A stretch of DNA of 64,000 bases from Providencia sp. PROV188 (GCF_027595165.1 NZ_CP097291.1:3534001-3598000), one strand, 5' to 3'; numbered from the stretch's first letter, positions 51,078-62,983 are shown. The notes: a model not told the origin generated them from the letters alone. Numbers and translations: made by a program.

Positions 51078-54000
51078 TTAAAACTCGAATTGATAAAGCA
51101 GGTCCAAAGCCTGATTAACGCCAGAGACTGCTTCTAAAAACAGTTTCGGCATGACCCTATAGCGTAAAGTGAGCGTCGCTAAAGAATCAAATATGCCAAC
51201 TCCATACTTAACTTGCAAGTCGTTCGTAATTTTCCCACTCACAACCACTTTCGAACTGTCACCCACACCTTGGGTATCGACGGCTAAATCTGATACACCA
51301 AATGTTTCACCAATTTTACCCACCAGCTGACCGCTTTGTGCAACGCCCAATCCAATCAGCATTGAAGTCATTTGTGATCCATTCGCATCCCCGCTATCGA
51401 GCCCTTCCCCTCTTAACAGATAGGAAAGCGCCTCTTGCTGGGTTTTTGCGGGCTCAGAGAATATCTCAACTTTTGGTTTATCGGCAAGTCCTGTGACCTT
51501 CACACCGGCAATCACATCATCGGCCGTGTTTTCAGGATTACGAATTGCTTCTAAATTTAAGAACGGTTGATCAGCAGGTCCCGAGAATTGAATCAGCCCT
51601 TTACGCACTATCAAGTCTTGCCCATAAGCGCGGAAACGTCCTGATGGAATATCTACCTGGCCATTTAAGCTTAATCCTTGTTTATCCTGAGCAACTTTTA
51701 ATAACCCAGTTAACCGAGCTTTTAATCCGAATGCATCCAGACGTACATCGTTGCCAATATTAATATTCAAATTGGTTTGGATTGGGATCGATTGCTGTTT
51801 CGGATTGATCGGTTTTAGCTGGTCATCCAGCATCACCACATCCGAAGACGCACTCACCGCAGATTCAGGTAATTCTTGCACCGTAATACGCGCCCATGGA
51901 ATAGTGACGCTACCATTTAAGGTCAGCAATTTCGGTGACGCTTCCAGAATCAAATCTGGCTGCACATCAATTTTGATCATTGGCGGCAGAGAAACTCGTA
52001 AGTTATTCCCTCTCGCCAGTACTTTAGCTCGCCATGCATCAATGTTGCGCCAATCCGCATCACCATCAATATTTAGGTAACCCTCTGGCGTTTTGATCTG
52101 CCCAGTCATGACTGAACTGGTGCCATTAAAGTTAATCGCTAATTGGCTATTTTGAATATCAAACGGGATCAACCCAGACTTCACTTCTAATCCAGATAAT
52201 GTGACATTACCGTTCATTAGCGGGTTATGCGCCGAACCACCGACACGTAGATTTGCATTCAGGTTTCCATTCGCAATATCTTTTTCGCCAAGTAACGGTT
52301 TAATTAAACCTAATGTAATGGCGTTAATTTCAATGTTGCCGGAGAGTAAGCGCTTTCTTTCGAGGTCAGAAATTTGCACATTACCTTTAAATTGGCCGTT
52401 GTCTGCAATCTTCAACAACCAATTCAGATCCGCCCGACCATTCTTCATACCCGCATTTAATGTCAGCGTATCAAACGCGATAGGTAAACGTGCACCATCA
52501 ACAAACTGAACGACTTTGACCCCATCACCGTTCAAGTCAACTTTCACTTGCGGCAGGCTACCATCCGCTTTCCAGATGGCATTTGCACGCCCGGTGAATA
52601 CCCCATTTACGCGAGTATCACTTGGCATAAACGGTTTGATCATCGCAAGGTCAAAACGTTCTAATACAATATCAGCGCTACCACTTTTACCCGCTTTAAC
52701 CGGCTTCGGTACACACACGCGAGCATTCGGGTTGACCCAGCAATGGCTACCAATGACCACTTCTTGCGTGGTGTTATTGTAGTTCAAGGACATGGCTTGA
52801 TTCAGGCGCCATTCCCCAACCTCAGTATCAAATAAGGTATTGCTTAAGTTACCTTTCCACACTTGTGTTTGGCGATCAAAGCCCCCAGCTAGCGCGAGCT
52901 GTCCAGAAACGGGTTTCCCTGTCACATTCAGTTTTAACGTATGCTGTTTTTCAGTCCCTTTAGCATCTAGCGTTAGGTTACTAATGGCTAAATCCGCTTG
53001 GCGCAATCCACGCACCACCACAGATAAATCACCTTTGATTTGGTCACCCGTTGCCACATTACCTTTAATGGTGGTGGTCTCAACAGTTAAATCTTGCCAT
53101 CTCACGCCACGCGCCGTTAAATCCGCCAGTGCTTGTGGGGCTTGTAAATCACCACGAAGTTTTAAATCCCCGATGATCACACCGCCTAGTCCAGGCACTA
53201 ATCCATTCAACGCTGGAGCATTAATTTTGGCATCAAGGTTCCATTTATCCGCTAAAGAGCCCTTCACATTCACACTGTTTTTGCCCAGCAAGAGATTAAA
53301 ATCTGGGATATTCCATTGCCCTGCGGCATTTCCTTTAGCTTGCCCACGCGCCTTTAAGATGTGTTGTTTAACATTACCATCTAAGGTGATTTCAGGGATC
53401 TCTAACTGCCAGCTTCCACCATATAGGCTGCCTCGCGTGGCAATTTTCCCTTCAACTTTCGCTGGCCATTCTGGATATTGCTTCGCTGTATTAATACCTG
53501 ATAACGTCAGCACCATATTCCAGCTAATAGCTTTACTCCAATCCGCCACCCCTGATAGGTCTGCATTACCTTGCAGCGCAGATAAGCGTAAACGGGTTAA
53601 ATCAATTTTTTCCTCGTTCCCTTTCGCATCTAATAATAACTTAGATGGCGGTAGGTCTTGTCCCGTGATGGCTGAACGTAATGAAAGGTCATAGCTAGAA
53701 GGGCGACCATTTAATCGTAAGCGAGTGTCATCAAGCTTATATTGGCTTTCTCCCACCAGCGGCCAAGTTAATTTTTTGCTTTCTAAAGTCAACTCAATCG
53801 GAAAATCTGCCTGCGCTAAATCGGTCTGAGCTTCTAGTGTCGCCGTAATTGGACCATTCAGATTCAATGCCAGCATCAGCTCATCCATCAGCCCACCTTT
53901 AAGCGTTAAATCGACTTTCTGTCCATTTAAATCTTCAAGGCGGCTTTCACCAATAACGGATAGCGCGACTGGCCATTTTTCTTGCAAAGAAATCGATCCA

Positions 54001-54848
54001 GAAACCGCAACATTACCTTGCGGTGCATCGACTTTTAGCTGCTTTAATAAAACATTCTGCCCTTCATTTTCTAACTTCAAATTCAGGCTATTAATCGTAA
54101 TGTCCGTGTCGCCTTTTAATTGGAAATTAGAGGCATTGATCCCCTCAACATTCAGGTCAACCGGTAGGATAATTTCAGGTAGCTCCGCTAATAGCGGCTT
54201 AGAAAATAACGTTTTAAGCTGATCACCAAGGGACGGCGGCTCACCTTCAGGCACGACGGGTTCAACTGGTTTTGGCGCCTCAGCCGGCTCACTAGGCGGT
54301 AAGCTTATAGCAAGGTTAATAATATCGGTTGGCGTGATTTCGATAGCTCTTTTTTGCCATGTGATCCCTGTGGCGAATTTGTCGAGATCAATCACAGTGC
54401 CATCGACATTAACATGAGTATCAACCAACGCTAATTGAGCCAAACGAATGGTTAGCGGTGCATTAAGTTCTGTTAGCGGCTCAGAAGGCGGAGTTTCTTC
54501 AGACGGCGGGAATTGGCTAGTATCCACATTCACCATCACGCTTTCTGTTGATAAATCATCAATGCAGACTTCACGGCTGGTCAGGCACTTTAAACGTAAT
54601 GCAAGGTGGATTTTCTTCGCATCCACATCCACACCTGGCATTTGGTACTTCACGCCAGAGAGCGTTAAATCGTTAATATCACCATCAATGGAGCCAATAG
54701 TCAGTTCAGGTACAAAACGTGTGGCGGAGTTCAACGCAAAATGCAGACCCGATTTGGTACCCAAAACCCAATACAGCGCACCAACGACCAGAACTAACAA
54801 TAATAAAATGGTGATTGCAATCCACTTTAGCCATTTCATCCATTTCAT
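51078..54848 (-). CDS. tamB: Translocation and assembly module subunit TamB
   Basis: A 1256-residue AsmA-like protein anchored in the inner membrane by one helix (about residues 9-28). It has a long beta-helical periplasmic part and a C-terminal DUF490/TamB domain ([16 protein letters not shown] and the last 30 residues, which form beta strands ending in F). It works with TamA and is thought to carry phospholipids or proteins to the outer membrane. A Pro/Glu-rich stretch (about residues 186-210) is an unusual linker. The start overlaps the tamA stop as ATGA. Confidence 0.97.
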   Translation of the reverse strand: MKWMKWLKWIAITILLLLVLVVGALYWVLGTKSGLHFALNSATRFVPELTIGSIDGDINDLTLSGVKYQMPGVDVDAKKIHLALRLKCLTSREVCIDDLSTESVMVNVDTSQFPPSEETPPSEPLTELNAPLTIRLAQLALVDTHVNVDGTVIDLDKFATGITWQKRAIEITPTDIINLAISLPPSEPAEAPKPVEPVVPEGEPPSLGDQLKTLFSKPLLAELPEIILPVDLNVEGINASNFQLKGDTDITINSLNLKLENEGQNVLLKQLKVDAPQGNVAVSGSISLQEKWPVALSVIGESRLEDLNGQKVDLTLKGGLMDELMLALNLNGPITATLEAQTDLAQADFPIELTLESKKLTWPLVGESQYKLDDTRLRLNGRPSSYDLSLRSAITGQDLPPSKLLLDAKGNEEKIDLTRLRLSALQGNADLSGVADWSKAISWNMVLTLSGINTAKQYPEWPAKVEGKIATRGSLYGGSWQLEIPEITLDGNVKQHILKARGQAKGNAAGQWNIPDFNLLLGKNSVNVKGSLADKWNLDAKINAPALNGLVPGLGGVIIGDLKLRGDLQAPQALADLTARGVRWQDLTVETTTIKGNVATGDQIKGDLSVVVRGLRQADLAISNLTLDAKGTEKQHTLKLNVTGKPVSGQLALAGGFDRQTQVWKGNLSNTLFDTEVGEWRLNQAMSLNYNNTTQEVVIGSHCWVNPNARVCVPKPVKAGKSGSADIVLERFDLAMIKPFMPSDTRVNGVFTGRANAIWKADGSLPQVKVDLNGDGVKVVQFVDGARLPIAFDTLTLNAGMKNGRADLNWLLKIADNGQFKGNVQISDLERKRLLSGNIEINAITLGLIKPLLGEKDIANGNLNANLRVGGSAHNPLMNGNVTLSGLEVKSGLIPFDIQNSQLAINFNGTSSVMTGQIKTPEGYLNIDGDADWRNIDAWRAKVLARGNNLRVSLPPMIKIDVQPDLILEASPKLLTLNGSVTIPWARITVQELPESAVSASSDVVMLDDQLKPINPKQQSIPIQTNLNINIGNDVRLDAFGLKARLTGLLKVAQDKQGLSLNGQVDIPSGRFRAYGQDLIVRKGLIQFSGPADQPFLNLEAIRNPENTADDVIAGVKVTGLADKPKVEIFSEPAKTQQEALSYLLRGEGLDSGDANGSQMTSMLIGLGVAQSGQLVGKIGETFGVSDLAVDTQGVGDSSKVVVSGKITNDLQVKYGVGIFDSLATLTLRYRVMPKLFLEAVSGVNQALDLLYQFEF

Positions 54849-56587
54849 AGTTCTGTCCCCAATCCGATGTAAAACTGAATTTTGTTATTATCTGGGTCAC
54901 CAATAGGCTTGGCTAAATCAAATTTAATCGGTCCAACTGGAGAAACCCAACGGATCCCCACACCGGCGCCAGTTTTAAAATCACTATTTTTGAAATCGTC
55001 TACCGCTTCGCCACTATCAATAAAGGTGGCCCCCCACCAGTTACCCGTGAAATTATATTGATATTCGACGGATCCAACTGCCAGCTTAGATGCCCCGGTG
55101 AGCTTGCCGCTACTATCTTCTGGGGAGATTTTTTGATAACCATAACCACGGACACTACCGTCACCCCCTGCGAAGAAACGTAAGTCTGGCGGGACTTTGT
55201 CAAAGTTATTGGTTTCAATCCAACCAAGGTTTCCACGTACGACAAATCGATGTCCTTCCCATGGAGTACGGATCCATACATTCTTGGCTTGTAATACCAG
55301 GAAGTCGATATCCGAACCCCATATTTTATTGGAGTAATCGATAGAATAGCGCTGACTATCACCCCAGGTTGGCATCACTCCACCTTTTTGACGAATTCGG
55401 CTGACGTTTGCCCCCGGATAAAGCAACATCGTGGTGTTGGTCACATCCGCTTGGGTAAAGTTACTCAACATCCAGCGCATATTCACGCCATACTGCCAAC
55501 CACTTGAATAATCCCAATTACGAGACACGTTCAGTGTGGTGGTATTCGATTGAGTATCGTTCAAATCCGTGCGTTTAAACCCACCTTGAATCGCATAATA
55601 TTGCTCTAGAGGGTTTGCTTTGAGTGGAATTTTATAGCTGGCATCAATCAGCTGTTCCGGCTGAGAGAGACTAATGCTGGAGGTTAAACTTTGTCCCCGT
55701 GAGTTAATCCACGGCTTGTTCCATATCGCTTTTACGCGAGGCCCCACATCGGTCGCGTAACCACCACCCAACTCAAGGAAATTTTGCGCTCTTGGGATCA
55801 TGACCCCTTCCATGGGTAATAGATCCGTATGCTCCTCACGAGCTTTTTGAATATTCGGCGTGACTAGCGCAGAGTTGAACCATCCTGTTGATGCTAAACG
55901 TTGGTTATATTCTGCAAGCTGTTCTGACGTGTAATATTCCCCTTCTTTAAAAGGAGAAAGGTTTTCGAGGTAATCCTTGCGAATTTGCGAGCCTTCAAAG
56001 GTTAATTTACCAAAACGGTAGCGCTCACCACTGTTAAAATCAAAATCCCAATAAGCAGCATGATGATCAACAGAAATGCCTAGCTGGCTTTTTTCCATCA
56101 TGGCATCGAAATACCCTTTACGGATAGCTAGGCTGCTAAATTTACCTTTGAAGTCTTCATAGTCACCATCATTTTGGATGATGCCATATTTTGGCGTGCT
56201 TTTTTTCAGCATCTTGGCGTAATCAGGGTCTGTTTTCGCTCCCCCTTCTAACACCACATTGACACCTTGTAGAAGAATAGGCTCCCCCGGAGAAACCTTG
56301 GCCGTCAAAATTGAACGTGCTGGCGGGGTTTTCTCTTCATAGCTAAATTCTACTGTAGGTTCATAATATCCCAGTGGTTTTAACCCTTCACGAATCGCTT
56401 TTTCTACTCGAGCACGAAAACGTCCATTTGCAACGACTTCATCTTGTGAAATATTAGAAAGCTGAATACGGACATTCTGGTTGAGTTGCCCTTCAAGCCC
56501 TTCAATATTAAGGCGTAGATTCGCAGCAAATACCGCTGGTACCGCCGTTGTTAGGCATACTACACAAAGGGTAAGATATTTCGACAC
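54845..56587 (-). CDS. tamA: Translocation and assembly module subunit TamA
   Basis: A 580-residue outer membrane protein of the Omp85 family, partner of TamB. It has a signal peptide (to about residue 21), three POTRA domains (to about residue 265), and a 16-strand barrel with the family [11 protein letters not shown] (VRGY/F) motif in loop 6 and a terminal strand ending [15 protein letters not shown] at 56587 is chosen because AGGAG lies six bases upstream; a TTG at 56611 is open in frame but lacks one. Divergent from msrA, as in E. coli. Confidence 0.96.
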   Translation of the reverse strand: MSKYLTLCVVCLTTAVPAVFAANLRLNIEGLEGQLNQNVRIQLSNISQDEVVANGRFRARVEKAIREGLKPLGYYEPTVEFSYEEKTPPARSILTAKVSPGEPILLQGVNVVLEGGAKTDPDYAKMLKKSTPKYGIIQNDGDYEDFKGKFSSLAIRKGYFDAMMEKSQLGISVDHHAAYWDFDFNSGERYRFGKLTFEGSQIRKDYLENLSPFKEGEYYTSEQLAEYNQRLASTGWFNSALVTPNIQKAREEHTDLLPMEGVMIPRAQNFLELGGGYATDVGPRVKAIWNKPWINSRGQSLTSSISLSQPEQLIDASYKIPLKANPLEQYYAIQGGFKRTDLNDTQSNTTTLNVSRNWDYSSGWQYGVNMRWMLSNFTQADVTNTTMLLYPGANVSRIRQKGGVMPTWGDSQRYSIDYSNKIWGSDIDFLVLQAKNVWIRTPWEGHRFVVRGNLGWIETNNFDKVPPDLRFFAGGDGSVRGYGYQKISPEDSSGKLTGASKLAVGSVEYQYNFTGNWWGATFIDSGEAVDDFKNSDFKTGAGVGIRWVSPVGPIKFDLAKPIGDPDNNKIQFYIGLGTEL

Positions 56588-56720
56588 GCCTGCTCCTAGG
56601 GTGATAGACAATTTGGCTTATTATTCAACAACGACTTATTTTGAGTAAAATAGACCACTGACACAAGTTTTTATCCCAATTTTTACTTTATTTCTATACA
56701 GATTGTATTTAGGAATCGTT

Positions 56721-57350
56721 ATGACTTTTAATCAATTTCAGTCCGATAATGAATTTCAAGCACTTCCGGGACGTCACTCGTCAATGGCGTTGTCACCTTA
56801 CCATGCAGTGACCCATCATTCGATTGAGATTATTCCTAAGAATATGGAAATTGCTTATTTTGCAATGGGTTGCTTCTGGGGTGTGGAACGATTATTTTGG
56901 CAACAAACGGGAATTTATACGACATCCGCAGGTTACAGCGGTGGTCTCACACCGAATCCAACCTATGAAGAAGTGTGTACCGGATTAACCGGACATACTG
57001 AAATCGTTCGCGTGGTTTTTGACCCTGAAATCATTTCATTTTCTCAGCTGCTAACGCTATTTTGGGAAAATCACGACCCAGCCCAAGGCATGCGCCAAGG
57101 TAATGATATTGGTACCCAATATCGCTCCGCGATTTACACCGTGTCAGATGAACAGTATCAACTGGCGATGCAAACCCGCGAAGCTTACCAACTGGCGATG
57201 GCTGAAAAACAAGATAACCGCCCGATCACCACCGAAATTCGACCACTCGAAACCTTCTATTTTGCGGAAGATTATCACCAGCAATATCTGTATAAAAATC
57301 CCAACGGCTATTGTGGGCTTGGTGGCATTGGGGTCTGTCTTCCATCTTGA
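56721..57350 (+). CDS. msrA: Peptide methionine sulfoxide reductase MsrA
   Basis: A 209-residue reductase that repairs methionine-S-sulfoxide. The active-site motif GCFWGVER is at about residues 46-53 (catalytic cysteine about 47). GYSGG and the E-x-H in LFWENHDP are present, and the resolving cysteines are in the C-terminal [11 protein letters not shown]. The ATG at 56721 has AGGA upstream; the frame to 56703 adds six residues. Divergent from tamA. Confidence 0.97.
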   Translation: MTFNQFQSDNEFQALPGRHSSMALSPYHAVTHHSIEIIPKNMEIAYFAMGCFWGVERLFWQQTGIYTTSAGYSGGLTPNPTYEEVCTGLTGHTEIVRVVFDPEIISFSQLLTLFWENHDPAQGMRQGNDIGTQYRSAIYTVSDEQYQLAMQTREAYQLAMAEKQDNRPITTEIRPLETFYFAEDYHQQYLYKNPNGYCGLGGIGVCLPS

Positions 57351-57401
57351 ATGACATTATAATGACGAATATATAGCCAGATAAAATAGGCTAGTGCTAT
57401 A

Positions 57402-57428
57402 CTTAGCGCGATACCCCACCGCGCTAAG
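57402..57428. repeat. Perfect inverted repeat between msrA and paeA
   Basis: CTTAGCGCG (57402-57410) and CGCGCTAAG (57420-57428) are exact complements with a nine-base spacer. A TATACT at 57398-57403 overlaps the left arm, so the palindrome could be an operator over a promoter, or an RNA hairpin. No T tract follows. Confidence 0.6.
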
Positions 57429-57517
57429 GCGCTAATTAATATTGAAATGGAATACCCTTACATTGCCTTTAGGATTTCAAGAAGTGACAATTCACTACCT
57501 AGAGGGTTGGATAATTT

Positions 57518-58873
57518 ATGCTAAACAGTTTACTCATCGTTCTTTTATTATGTGCAATCAGCGCATTTTTTTCGCTGTCCGAAATTTCATTGGCAGCTTC
57601 TCGCCGTATTAAATTGAAGTTAATGGCCGACGAAGGCAATATTAACGCCGCTCGCGTTCTCAAACTACAAGAAATGCCGGGCATGTTCTTCACCGTTGTA
57701 CAAATTGGCTTAAACGCCGTCGCGATTTTGGCTGGTATTGTGGGTGAATCTGCATTCTCTCCTGCATTGCAAGAGCTATTCATTAAATTCTTATCCCCTA
57801 CATGGGCACAGCAAGCCGCTTCTATTGTGTCATTTACCATCGTAACCAGCTTATTTATTCTGGTGGCTGACTTAACACCAAAACGTATTGGAATGGTAAA
57901 ACCTGAAGCTATCGCTATACGCATCGTTAATCCAATGCGTTTCTGCTTAGTGGTTTTAAGCCCGCTCGTATGGTTCTTTAATGGCTTAGCGAACTTAATT
58001 TTTAAACTCTTCAAATTACCCACTGCGCGTAATGAAGATATTACTTCTGATGATATCTTTGCTGTTGTTGAAGCGGGCGCTGTCGCTGGGGTGCTGCGTA
58101 AACAAGAGCACGAACTTATTGAAAATGTGTTTGAACTTGAGTCCCGTACTGTTCCATCGGCGATGACACCACGAGAAAACATCATTTTCTTTGATAAAGA
58201 CGAATCTGAAGAGAGCATCAAACACAAAATCTCTACTCAGCCACATTCGAAGTTTTTAGTTTGTGCAGGGGATATCGACCATGTGATTGGTTATGTAGAT
58301 TCCAAAGAGCTCCTCAACCGCGTATTAAATGGTCAAAGCCTGAGCTTACGTGACGGTGTACATATCCAAAACACATTAATGCTTCCAGATACCTTATCCC
58401 TGTCTGATACCTTAGAAGCCTTTAAAAATAGTGGCGTCGATTTTGCCGTTATCCTGAACGAATATGCCTTAGTGATGGGAGTTATTACCATCAATGACGT
58501 GATGATCACTTTAATGGGTGACTTGATTGGTCCGGGGCAAGAAGAGCAAATTATTACCCGTGATGAAAATTCATGGTTGGTTGATGGGGGAACGCCAATT
58601 GAGGATGTTCAACGTATCCTTGATATCGACGAATTCCCAGATTTCAGCAACTACGAAACCATCGCAGGCTTTATGATGTATCGCTTGAGAAAGATGCCGA
58701 AACGCACTGATTATGTGAAATATGCGGGCTACAAATTTGAAGTGGTCGATATTGATAACTACAAGATTGATCAACTGCTGGTCACGCGTATCACGAATAC
58801 TCCGTCCGCGGTTGTGGTTCAGCCAGGTACTGCAGGTAGTGAAGATACGTCACATACTCAAAATAACCACTGA
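57518..58873 (+). CDS. paeA: Polyamine export protein PaeA (YtfL), CNNM/CorC family
   Basis: A 451-residue inner membrane protein. E. coli and Salmonella YtfL/PaeA exports cadaverine and putrescine. It has an N-terminal DUF21 domain with four membrane helices (to about residue 160), including FFSLSEISLAASRR and LTPKR, then paired CBS domains (about 200-330) and a C-terminal CorC/HlyC domain (LVDGGTPIEDVQRIL). The gene lies downstream of msrA and before ytfK, as in E. coli. Its 5' leader contains the palindrome at 57402-57428. Confidence 0.95.
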   Translation: MLNSLLIVLLLCAISAFFSLSEISLAASRRIKLKLMADEGNINAARVLKLQEMPGMFFTVVQIGLNAVAILAGIVGESAFSPALQELFIKFLSPTWAQQAASIVSFTIVTSLFILVADLTPKRIGMVKPEAIAIRIVNPMRFCLVVLSPLVWFFNGLANLIFKLFKLPTARNEDITSDDIFAVVEAGAVAGVLRKQEHELIENVFELESRTVPSAMTPRENIIFFDKDESEESIKHKISTQPHSKFLVCAGDIDHVIGYVDSKELLNRVLNGQSLSLRDGVHIQNTLMLPDTLSLSDTLEAFKNSGVDFAVILNEYALVMGVITINDVMITLMGDLIGPGQEEQIITRDENSWLVDGGTPIEDVQRILDIDEFPDFSNYETIAGFMMYRLRKMPKRTDYVKYAGYKFEVVDIDNYKIDQLLVTRITNTPSAVVVQPGTAGSEDTSHTQNNH

Positions 58874-58887
58874 TAGCCAATATGAAC

Positions 58888-58906
58888 ACGCCACTGTCAG
58901 TGGCGT
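58888..58906. terminator. Hairpin after paeA
   Basis: ACGCCAC-TGTCA-GTGGCGT followed by TGTTATT on the plus strand, a probable terminator between the converging paeA and ytfK. Confidence 0.65.
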
Positions 58907-58962
58907 TGTTATTAAGGCGCTTGAAGGTTGTTAGCCTAACACTTAGCTGGCTAATAGCTTGT

Positions 58963-59169
58963 TTAGCCCAACTCAGCTCGCAGTAATACCACTTGCTTGT
59001 TCACTTCATTCATTACATTGTAATGCGTTTTATCAGTCACTTTTGGCGGTAAAATCTTCCCATTATTGAATTCGAAAGCCCCAAAATCCTTAATGTAGAG
59101 CCTACCTCTGAATAGTGTTTTCACGTATAGAGCAATTTTCGATGGGTTATAATGCTTAAAAATTTTCAT
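58963..59169 (-). CDS. ytfK: Stringent response modulator YtfK (DUF1107)
   Basis: A 68-residue cytoplasmic protein, exactly the E. coli length. [22 protein letters not shown] (residues 18-39) and [17 protein letters not shown] are the family hallmarks. In E. coli YtfK stimulates SpoT-dependent (p)ppGpp accumulation during phosphate and fatty acid starvation; the same role is inferred. A good GGAGAT precedes the ATG. It lies between paeA and ytfJ, as in E. coli. Confidence 0.95.
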   Translation of the reverse strand: MKIFKHYNPSKIALYVKTLFRGRLYIKDFGAFEFNNGKILPPKVTDKTHYNVMNEVNKQVVLLRAELG

Positions 59170-59459
59170 TAGAACTGATCTCCATGTTGTTCTGACGATA
59201 CCTCACTGCATATCGTTCAATAATCATAGACTAGAAAATTTTGTTTTGGTTCGAAAATTGCAATTTTATTCAAAATGCTGACACAACATGACATTGCCAA
59301 TATACTGTTAAATCATACTTAAACCTCATCTTTATGCTGAATTTTACGATTTTGTTAATTTTCATCTTGCCACTCATCCGATGAGCTATGCTATAACTAG
59401 CAGCACCAGAAATCCTCACCCTATACACAACAACGACAATGATTTCTAAAGGTACCTTT

Positions 59460-60023
59460 ATGATAAAAAAACTGCTTTTATTAACCTGCTTGTTAGGTTT
59501 ATCTTCGACGGGATTCGCGATTAATCTTCAATTAAATCAACCTGTCCCCGCCGTTACCGTCACAGATAAAGGCGAATTACAGTTAGATAATGCGGGAAAA
59601 TTCAATTACCAACCGTGGAAGAGCCAGCAACTTTCCGGTAAAGTTCGCACCATTCAACACATTGCTGGACGCTCTTCAGCCAAAGAGCTTAATGCTCCGC
59701 TTATCGAAGCGATTAAACAAGCCAAATTCCCTCACGATAAATACCAAACCACCAGCATTATCAATACGGATGATTCAATTTTTGGTACCGGTGTATTTGT
59801 AAAAAACAGCGTGGAAGACAGCAAGAAAGAGTTTCCTTACTCCCAATTTATTGTTGATAGTGATGGTGTCGTGAAGAATGCATGGAGCCTTGCGCCAGAG
59901 AGTTCCGCCATTATCATTCTCAACAAGCAAGGTAATGTCTTATTTTATAAAGATGGCGCACTAACGCCTCAAGAAATCAATAAAGCCATTAGCGTGATTG
60001 TCACCGAATTAGAAAAGCCGTAA
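59460..60023 (+). CDS. ytfJ: YtfJ family periplasmic protein
   Basis: A 187-residue exported protein of the YtfJ family, thioredoxin-like in fold prediction but without a CxxC motif. A signal peptide ends at about residue 21 (GFA). GKVRTIQHIAGRSSAKELN (about residues 63-81) and FIVDSDGVVKNAW are conserved features. The ATG at 59460 has AAAGGT upstream and starts the signal peptide; the frame to 59439 has none. Function unknown. Divergent from ytfK. Confidence 0.92.
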   Translation: MIKKLLLLTCLLGLSSTGFAINLQLNQPVPAVTVTDKGELQLDNAGKFNYQPWKSQQLSGKVRTIQHIAGRSSAKELNAPLIEAIKQAKFPHDKYQTTSIINTDDSIFGTGVFVKNSVEDSKKEFPYSQFIVDSDGVVKNAWSLAPESSAIIILNKQGNVLFYKDGALTPQEINKAISVIVTELEKP

Positions 60024-60069
60024 TTAGCAGAACCAGAGTTAGCAAAATCAACATTCAACAGATAAGAAA

Positions 60070-60086
60070 AGAGCCACTCCGGCTCT
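60070..60086 (+). terminator. Short hairpin after ytfJ
   Basis: AGAGCC-ACTCC-GGCTCT followed by CATTATC; a weak terminator candidate 46 bases after the stop. Confidence 0.45.
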
Positions 60087-60108
60087 CATTATCATAAACA
60101 TCATGTTT

Positions 60109-60140
60109 TCCTGAGCGTCGACTGACATTGACGCTCAGGA
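60109..60140. terminator. Strong hairpin between ytfJ and qseC
   Basis: TCCTGAGCGTC and GACGCTCAGGA form an 11-bp perfect stem with a ten-base loop, followed by ATTTGTTTT. Probably the main terminator for ytfJ. Confidence 0.7.
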
Positions 60141-60262
60141 ATTTGTTTTACTATCATGAGTTCCTGCTGAACATAACCGCAAAAGCACATCACAATAAGA
60201 TTAAAATTCAGCGGATTATTCTGCAACAATCTCATTCAATATTGTGCATAAAATAGACTAAA

Positions 60263-61615
60263 TTATGCATTCCAGCGAACAGTAACACAAAAGCCCCCTT
60301 CCGTGACATTATTAAACGTCACATGGAGATGGTGTAACTGAGCCACGCGTTTAACAATTGATAACCCTAAGCCACTGCCTGTTTTTTCTTGTCCCGGTGG
60401 TCGATAGAAACGCTCCCCTAAGCGCGCTAATACCTCAGAAGAAACGCCAGCACCATCATCTTTCACTTCCAGATAGTGGCGATACAAATTGACTTCAACC
60501 TTACCGGCAGCCTTACCATAGCGGATAGCATTGTGAAGAAGATTTCTTAAGAGTACGGACAATAAAAGTTTCTGCCCTTTAAAAGGCGGCGGCGTTTCAA
60601 TGATTGATATTTTCAACGTTACCTGATTTTGCCGAGCTTCCAGCTCGCTCTCTTTAACGGCTTGCTCAATTAATTCCTGCCAACTCACTTCGTTCACATC
60701 ATCTAACTGATTAGAAGACTCTAAGCGGGATAAGGTTAATAGCTGATCCACTAGCCGAGTGGCTCGGTCAATCCCTTCTGAAAGATTAGCCACTGCATGT
60801 TGGCGAATCGCCTCGTCACTTCCAGCAATTTGCACCACTTCGGTTTGGACTTTCAGTGCAGCAAGAGGACTACGCAGTTCATGGGCTGCATCAGAGGTAA
60901 ATTGCCGTTCACGAACAAACATGTGGTTTATTTTGTCGAATAATCCGTTCAGGGAATCTAGGATTGGCTTTGCTTCACTAGGAATTGTCGGCACCATCAC
61001 TGGGCTCAGCTCATCCGGTTTTCTCTGCCGTAGCTGTTTAGCCACATCCCGCAGGGGTTTTAATGCTCGAGTGAGCAACCATAAAAATACGATTAACATT
61101 ATCGGCAGCGCCACCAGCCACGGTATGAGCTGGGAAAACATAATGCTATTAGCCATACTTTGGCGGTATTCCCATTCTTGCCCTACTGCAATAATATATT
61201 GATTATCAATAGATTTAAGCCAAACAAAGCGCCACTCATCATCACTACCTTTCAGTGTTCCCTCGCTGAATCCTTCACGCGTAAATTGAAACTCGATTTT
61301 ACGTCCGTTGTCCCCATCATTGAGCACCATTTCGCCACTCGGAGTAAAAATCGCAAACGCCAATGCGTCATCGTCTTGGCTTCCACGATTTTTTCGCAAT
61401 AACTTTTTGGTTTTACTCAATGATGCTTGAGGCAAGTCGATATCCGTCGGTAACACGGATAAGCGCTTTGCAAATACCATTTGTTGAGTATCAAACAATT
61501 CGTTAATGGTTTTATAGGTTTGATACCACGCCAATGAGCTAGCAATTCCCCACGTCATTACCGCGAGGAACAATAACATCAAAGTCAATTTGAGCCTTAA
61601 GCTGAATGTTTTCAT
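60263..61615 (-). CDS. qseC: Sensor histidine kinase QseC
   Basis: A 450-residue membrane kinase that responds to catecholamines and autoinducer-3 in E. coli. There are two membrane helices (about residues 9-29 and 160-180) around a periplasmic sensor domain. A HAMP region follows, then the phosphoacceptor histidine in [15 protein letters not shown] (about residue 244) and the ATPase boxes [15 protein letters not shown] and [10 protein letters not shown]. The start overlaps the qseB stop as ATGA. Confidence 0.93.
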   Translation of the reverse strand: MKTFSLRLKLTLMLLFLAVMTWGIASSLAWYQTYKTINELFDTQQMVFAKRLSVLPTDIDLPQASLSKTKKLLRKNRGSQDDDALAFAIFTPSGEMVLNDGDNGRKIEFQFTREGFSEGTLKGSDDEWRFVWLKSIDNQYIIAVGQEWEYRQSMANSIMFSQLIPWLVALPIMLIVFLWLLTRALKPLRDVAKQLRQRKPDELSPVMVPTIPSEAKPILDSLNGLFDKINHMFVRERQFTSDAAHELRSPLAALKVQTEVVQIAGSDEAIRQHAVANLSEGIDRATRLVDQLLTLSRLESSNQLDDVNEVSWQELIEQAVKESELEARQNQVTLKISIIETPPPFKGQKLLLSVLLRNLLHNAIRYGKAAGKVEVNLYRHYLEVKDDGAGVSSEVLARLGERFYRPPGQEKTGSGLGLSIVKRVAQLHHLHVTFNNVTEGGFCVTVRWNA

Positions 61616-62274
61616 GCTTCATCACCCAGTCGATAACCAACACCATGAACAGTTTGAATAAACTTACTGCCTAATTTACGGCGTAAGTGGTGAATATGAA
61701 CTTCAACCGAGTTACTAGAGACTTCTTCATCCCAGTTATACAGCTTTTCTTCTATCGCACTACGGGACAGCACTTTTTTCGGGTTATGCAAAAATAATGA
61801 TAATAGCGCCAGCTCCTTACCCTTCAACTGCACAGGATTTCCTTGATAAGTGACCGTCATCGCTAAAGGATCCATCTCCACGTCACCATGAACCAAAGTG
61901 GGTGATAGCTGCCCACTGCGCCGACGGATCAACGCTTGCAAACGTGCTGCAACCTCCGCAAGCGCAAACGGCTTACACAGATAATCATCAGCCCCTTGCT
62001 GTAACCCATTCACTCGTTGCTCAAGGGCATCCCGCGCCGTCAGAATCAAAACAGGCTCATCACGCCCTTGCTTACGCCAGAACTTCAAAATATCCATACC
62101 ATCAATATGCGGAAGTGATAAATCCAGCACAACAGCATCATAAGGGGCATCAAACAAAGCTTGTTGACCTTGTTTACCATCCATAAACCAATCAAGGGTA
62201 AACCCCAATTGTGTTAACCCTACTTTTAGACCATCGCCAATTAATCGATCATCTTCTATTAATAAAATACGCAT
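61612..62274 (-). CDS. qseB: Response regulator QseB (OmpR/PhoB type)
   Basis: A 220-residue regulator with a receiver domain (acidic pair in [11 protein letters not shown], phosphorylation site in [12 protein letters not shown] near residue 51, and [12 protein letters not shown]) and a winged-helix DNA-binding domain ([24 protein letters not shown]). The ATG at 62274 gives the E. coli start MRILLIEDD; five extra codons are open upstream. It is divergent from ygiW, and a TTAAG-type box lies in the shared control region. Confidence 0.94.
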   Translation of the reverse strand: MRILLIEDDRLIGDGLKVGLTQLGFTLDWFMDGKQGQQALFDAPYDAVVLDLSLPHIDGMDILKFWRKQGRDEPVLILTARDALEQRVNGLQQGADDYLCKPFALAEVAARLQALIRRRSGQLSPTLVHGDVEMDPLAMTVTYQGNPVQLKGKELALLSLFLHNPKKVLSRSAIEEKLYNWDEEVSSNSVEVHIHHLRRKLGSKFIQTVHGVGYRLGDEA

Positions 62275-62374
62275 ACTCAACCTCCGCATCGAATATTGTT
62301 ATATTTATCTTATTAAATTCATGATGACCAGTGGTGATTGTCCAAATTAAAAATATATTTAATTAATTTGAGTT

Positions 62375-62391
62375 CTTAAGATCCTGTTAAG
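62375..62391. promoter_or_regulatory. QseB/PmrA-like box between qseB and ygiW
   Basis: CTTAAG-ATCCT-GTTAAG is a direct repeat of (C/G)TTAAG with a five-base spacer, the layout of PmrA/QseB boxes. It lies about 60 bases before ygiW and 100 before qseB, so it can serve both. QseB is known to act on its own operon. Confidence 0.6.
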
Positions 62392-62451
62392 ATTTACTTG
62401 GTTAAATACATCCCATAGACCAAATTTCTGGTTACTTGTGGAGAAACAAAA

Positions 62452-62865
62452 ATGAAAAAATTACCTTTAATCACCTTAATCGCTGCCCTTGCTACCGCTC
62501 CTGTTTTTGCTGCTACCGGTGGTTTTTCAGGCCCAGGTGAAGTCGCCAACACCACTAACACTGAAACCATGAAAACCCAAGAAGGCGGTTTTAACGGACC
62601 GAATGCAAGTGAAACAACAGTTGCAAAAGCCCTTGAATTATCTGACAACAGCTGGGTTGTTTTACGCGGTAATCTCGTTAAACAACTGGATAAAAAACAT
62701 TACGAATTCACCGATGGCACAGGCACAATCACCGTTGAAATTAGCCAAAAACGCTTCAATGGAGTGAACGTCACGCCGAAAGATAAAATCGAAATTCGCG
62801 GTGAAGTTGATAAAGACTGGAACTCTAAAGAGATCGACGTTAAACAACTGCAAATCATCAAATAA
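62452..62865 (+). CDS. ygiW: YgiW/VisP family OB-fold stress protein
   Basis: A 137-residue periplasmic protein with a BOF (bacterial OB-fold) domain. The signal peptide ends at about residue 20 (VFA). The OB fold spans about residues 60-137 and contains WVVLRGNLVKQLDKKHYEF, FTDGTGTITVEI and IEIRGEVDKDWNSKEIDVK. In Salmonella VisP affects virulence and lipid A; in E. coli YgiW acts in stress tolerance. A Gly/Asn-rich stretch with two GGF-x-GP repeats precedes the fold. Divergent from qseBC, the usual pairing. Confidence 0.93.
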   Translation: MKKLPLITLIAALATAPVFAATGGFSGPGEVANTTNTETMKTQEGGFNGPNASETTVAKALELSDNSWVVLRGNLVKQLDKKHYEFTDGTGTITVEISQKRFNGVNVTPKDKIEIRGEVDKDWNSKEIDVKQLQIIK

Positions 62866-62876
62866 TCCATCTCGAT

Positions 62877-62909
62877 AAAAAGCCAGTAATACAACCTTAC
62901 TGGCTTTTT
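62877..62909 (+). terminator. ygiW terminator
   Basis: AAAAGCCAGTAA-TACAACC... TTACTGGCTTTT, a 12-bp stem with a T tail. Confidence 0.88.
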
Positions 62910-62983
62910 ATTATTTACTGTCTATTTTCCCTTTCTATTTATAGTGCTAGATTAAATTTATCTTATCTCTGCGCGACTTATTT

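Noticed and set aside
52840..53694. 284-residue plus-strand frame opposite tamB
   Set aside because: It lies wholly within tamB, is rich in Ser/Pro/Phe as shadows of beta-rich proteins are, and has no convincing start.
57499..58227. 242-residue minus-strand frame across paeA
   Set aside because: It overlaps almost the entire first half of a well-supported gene, and its Ser/Asn/Ile-rich translation matches nothing recognisable.
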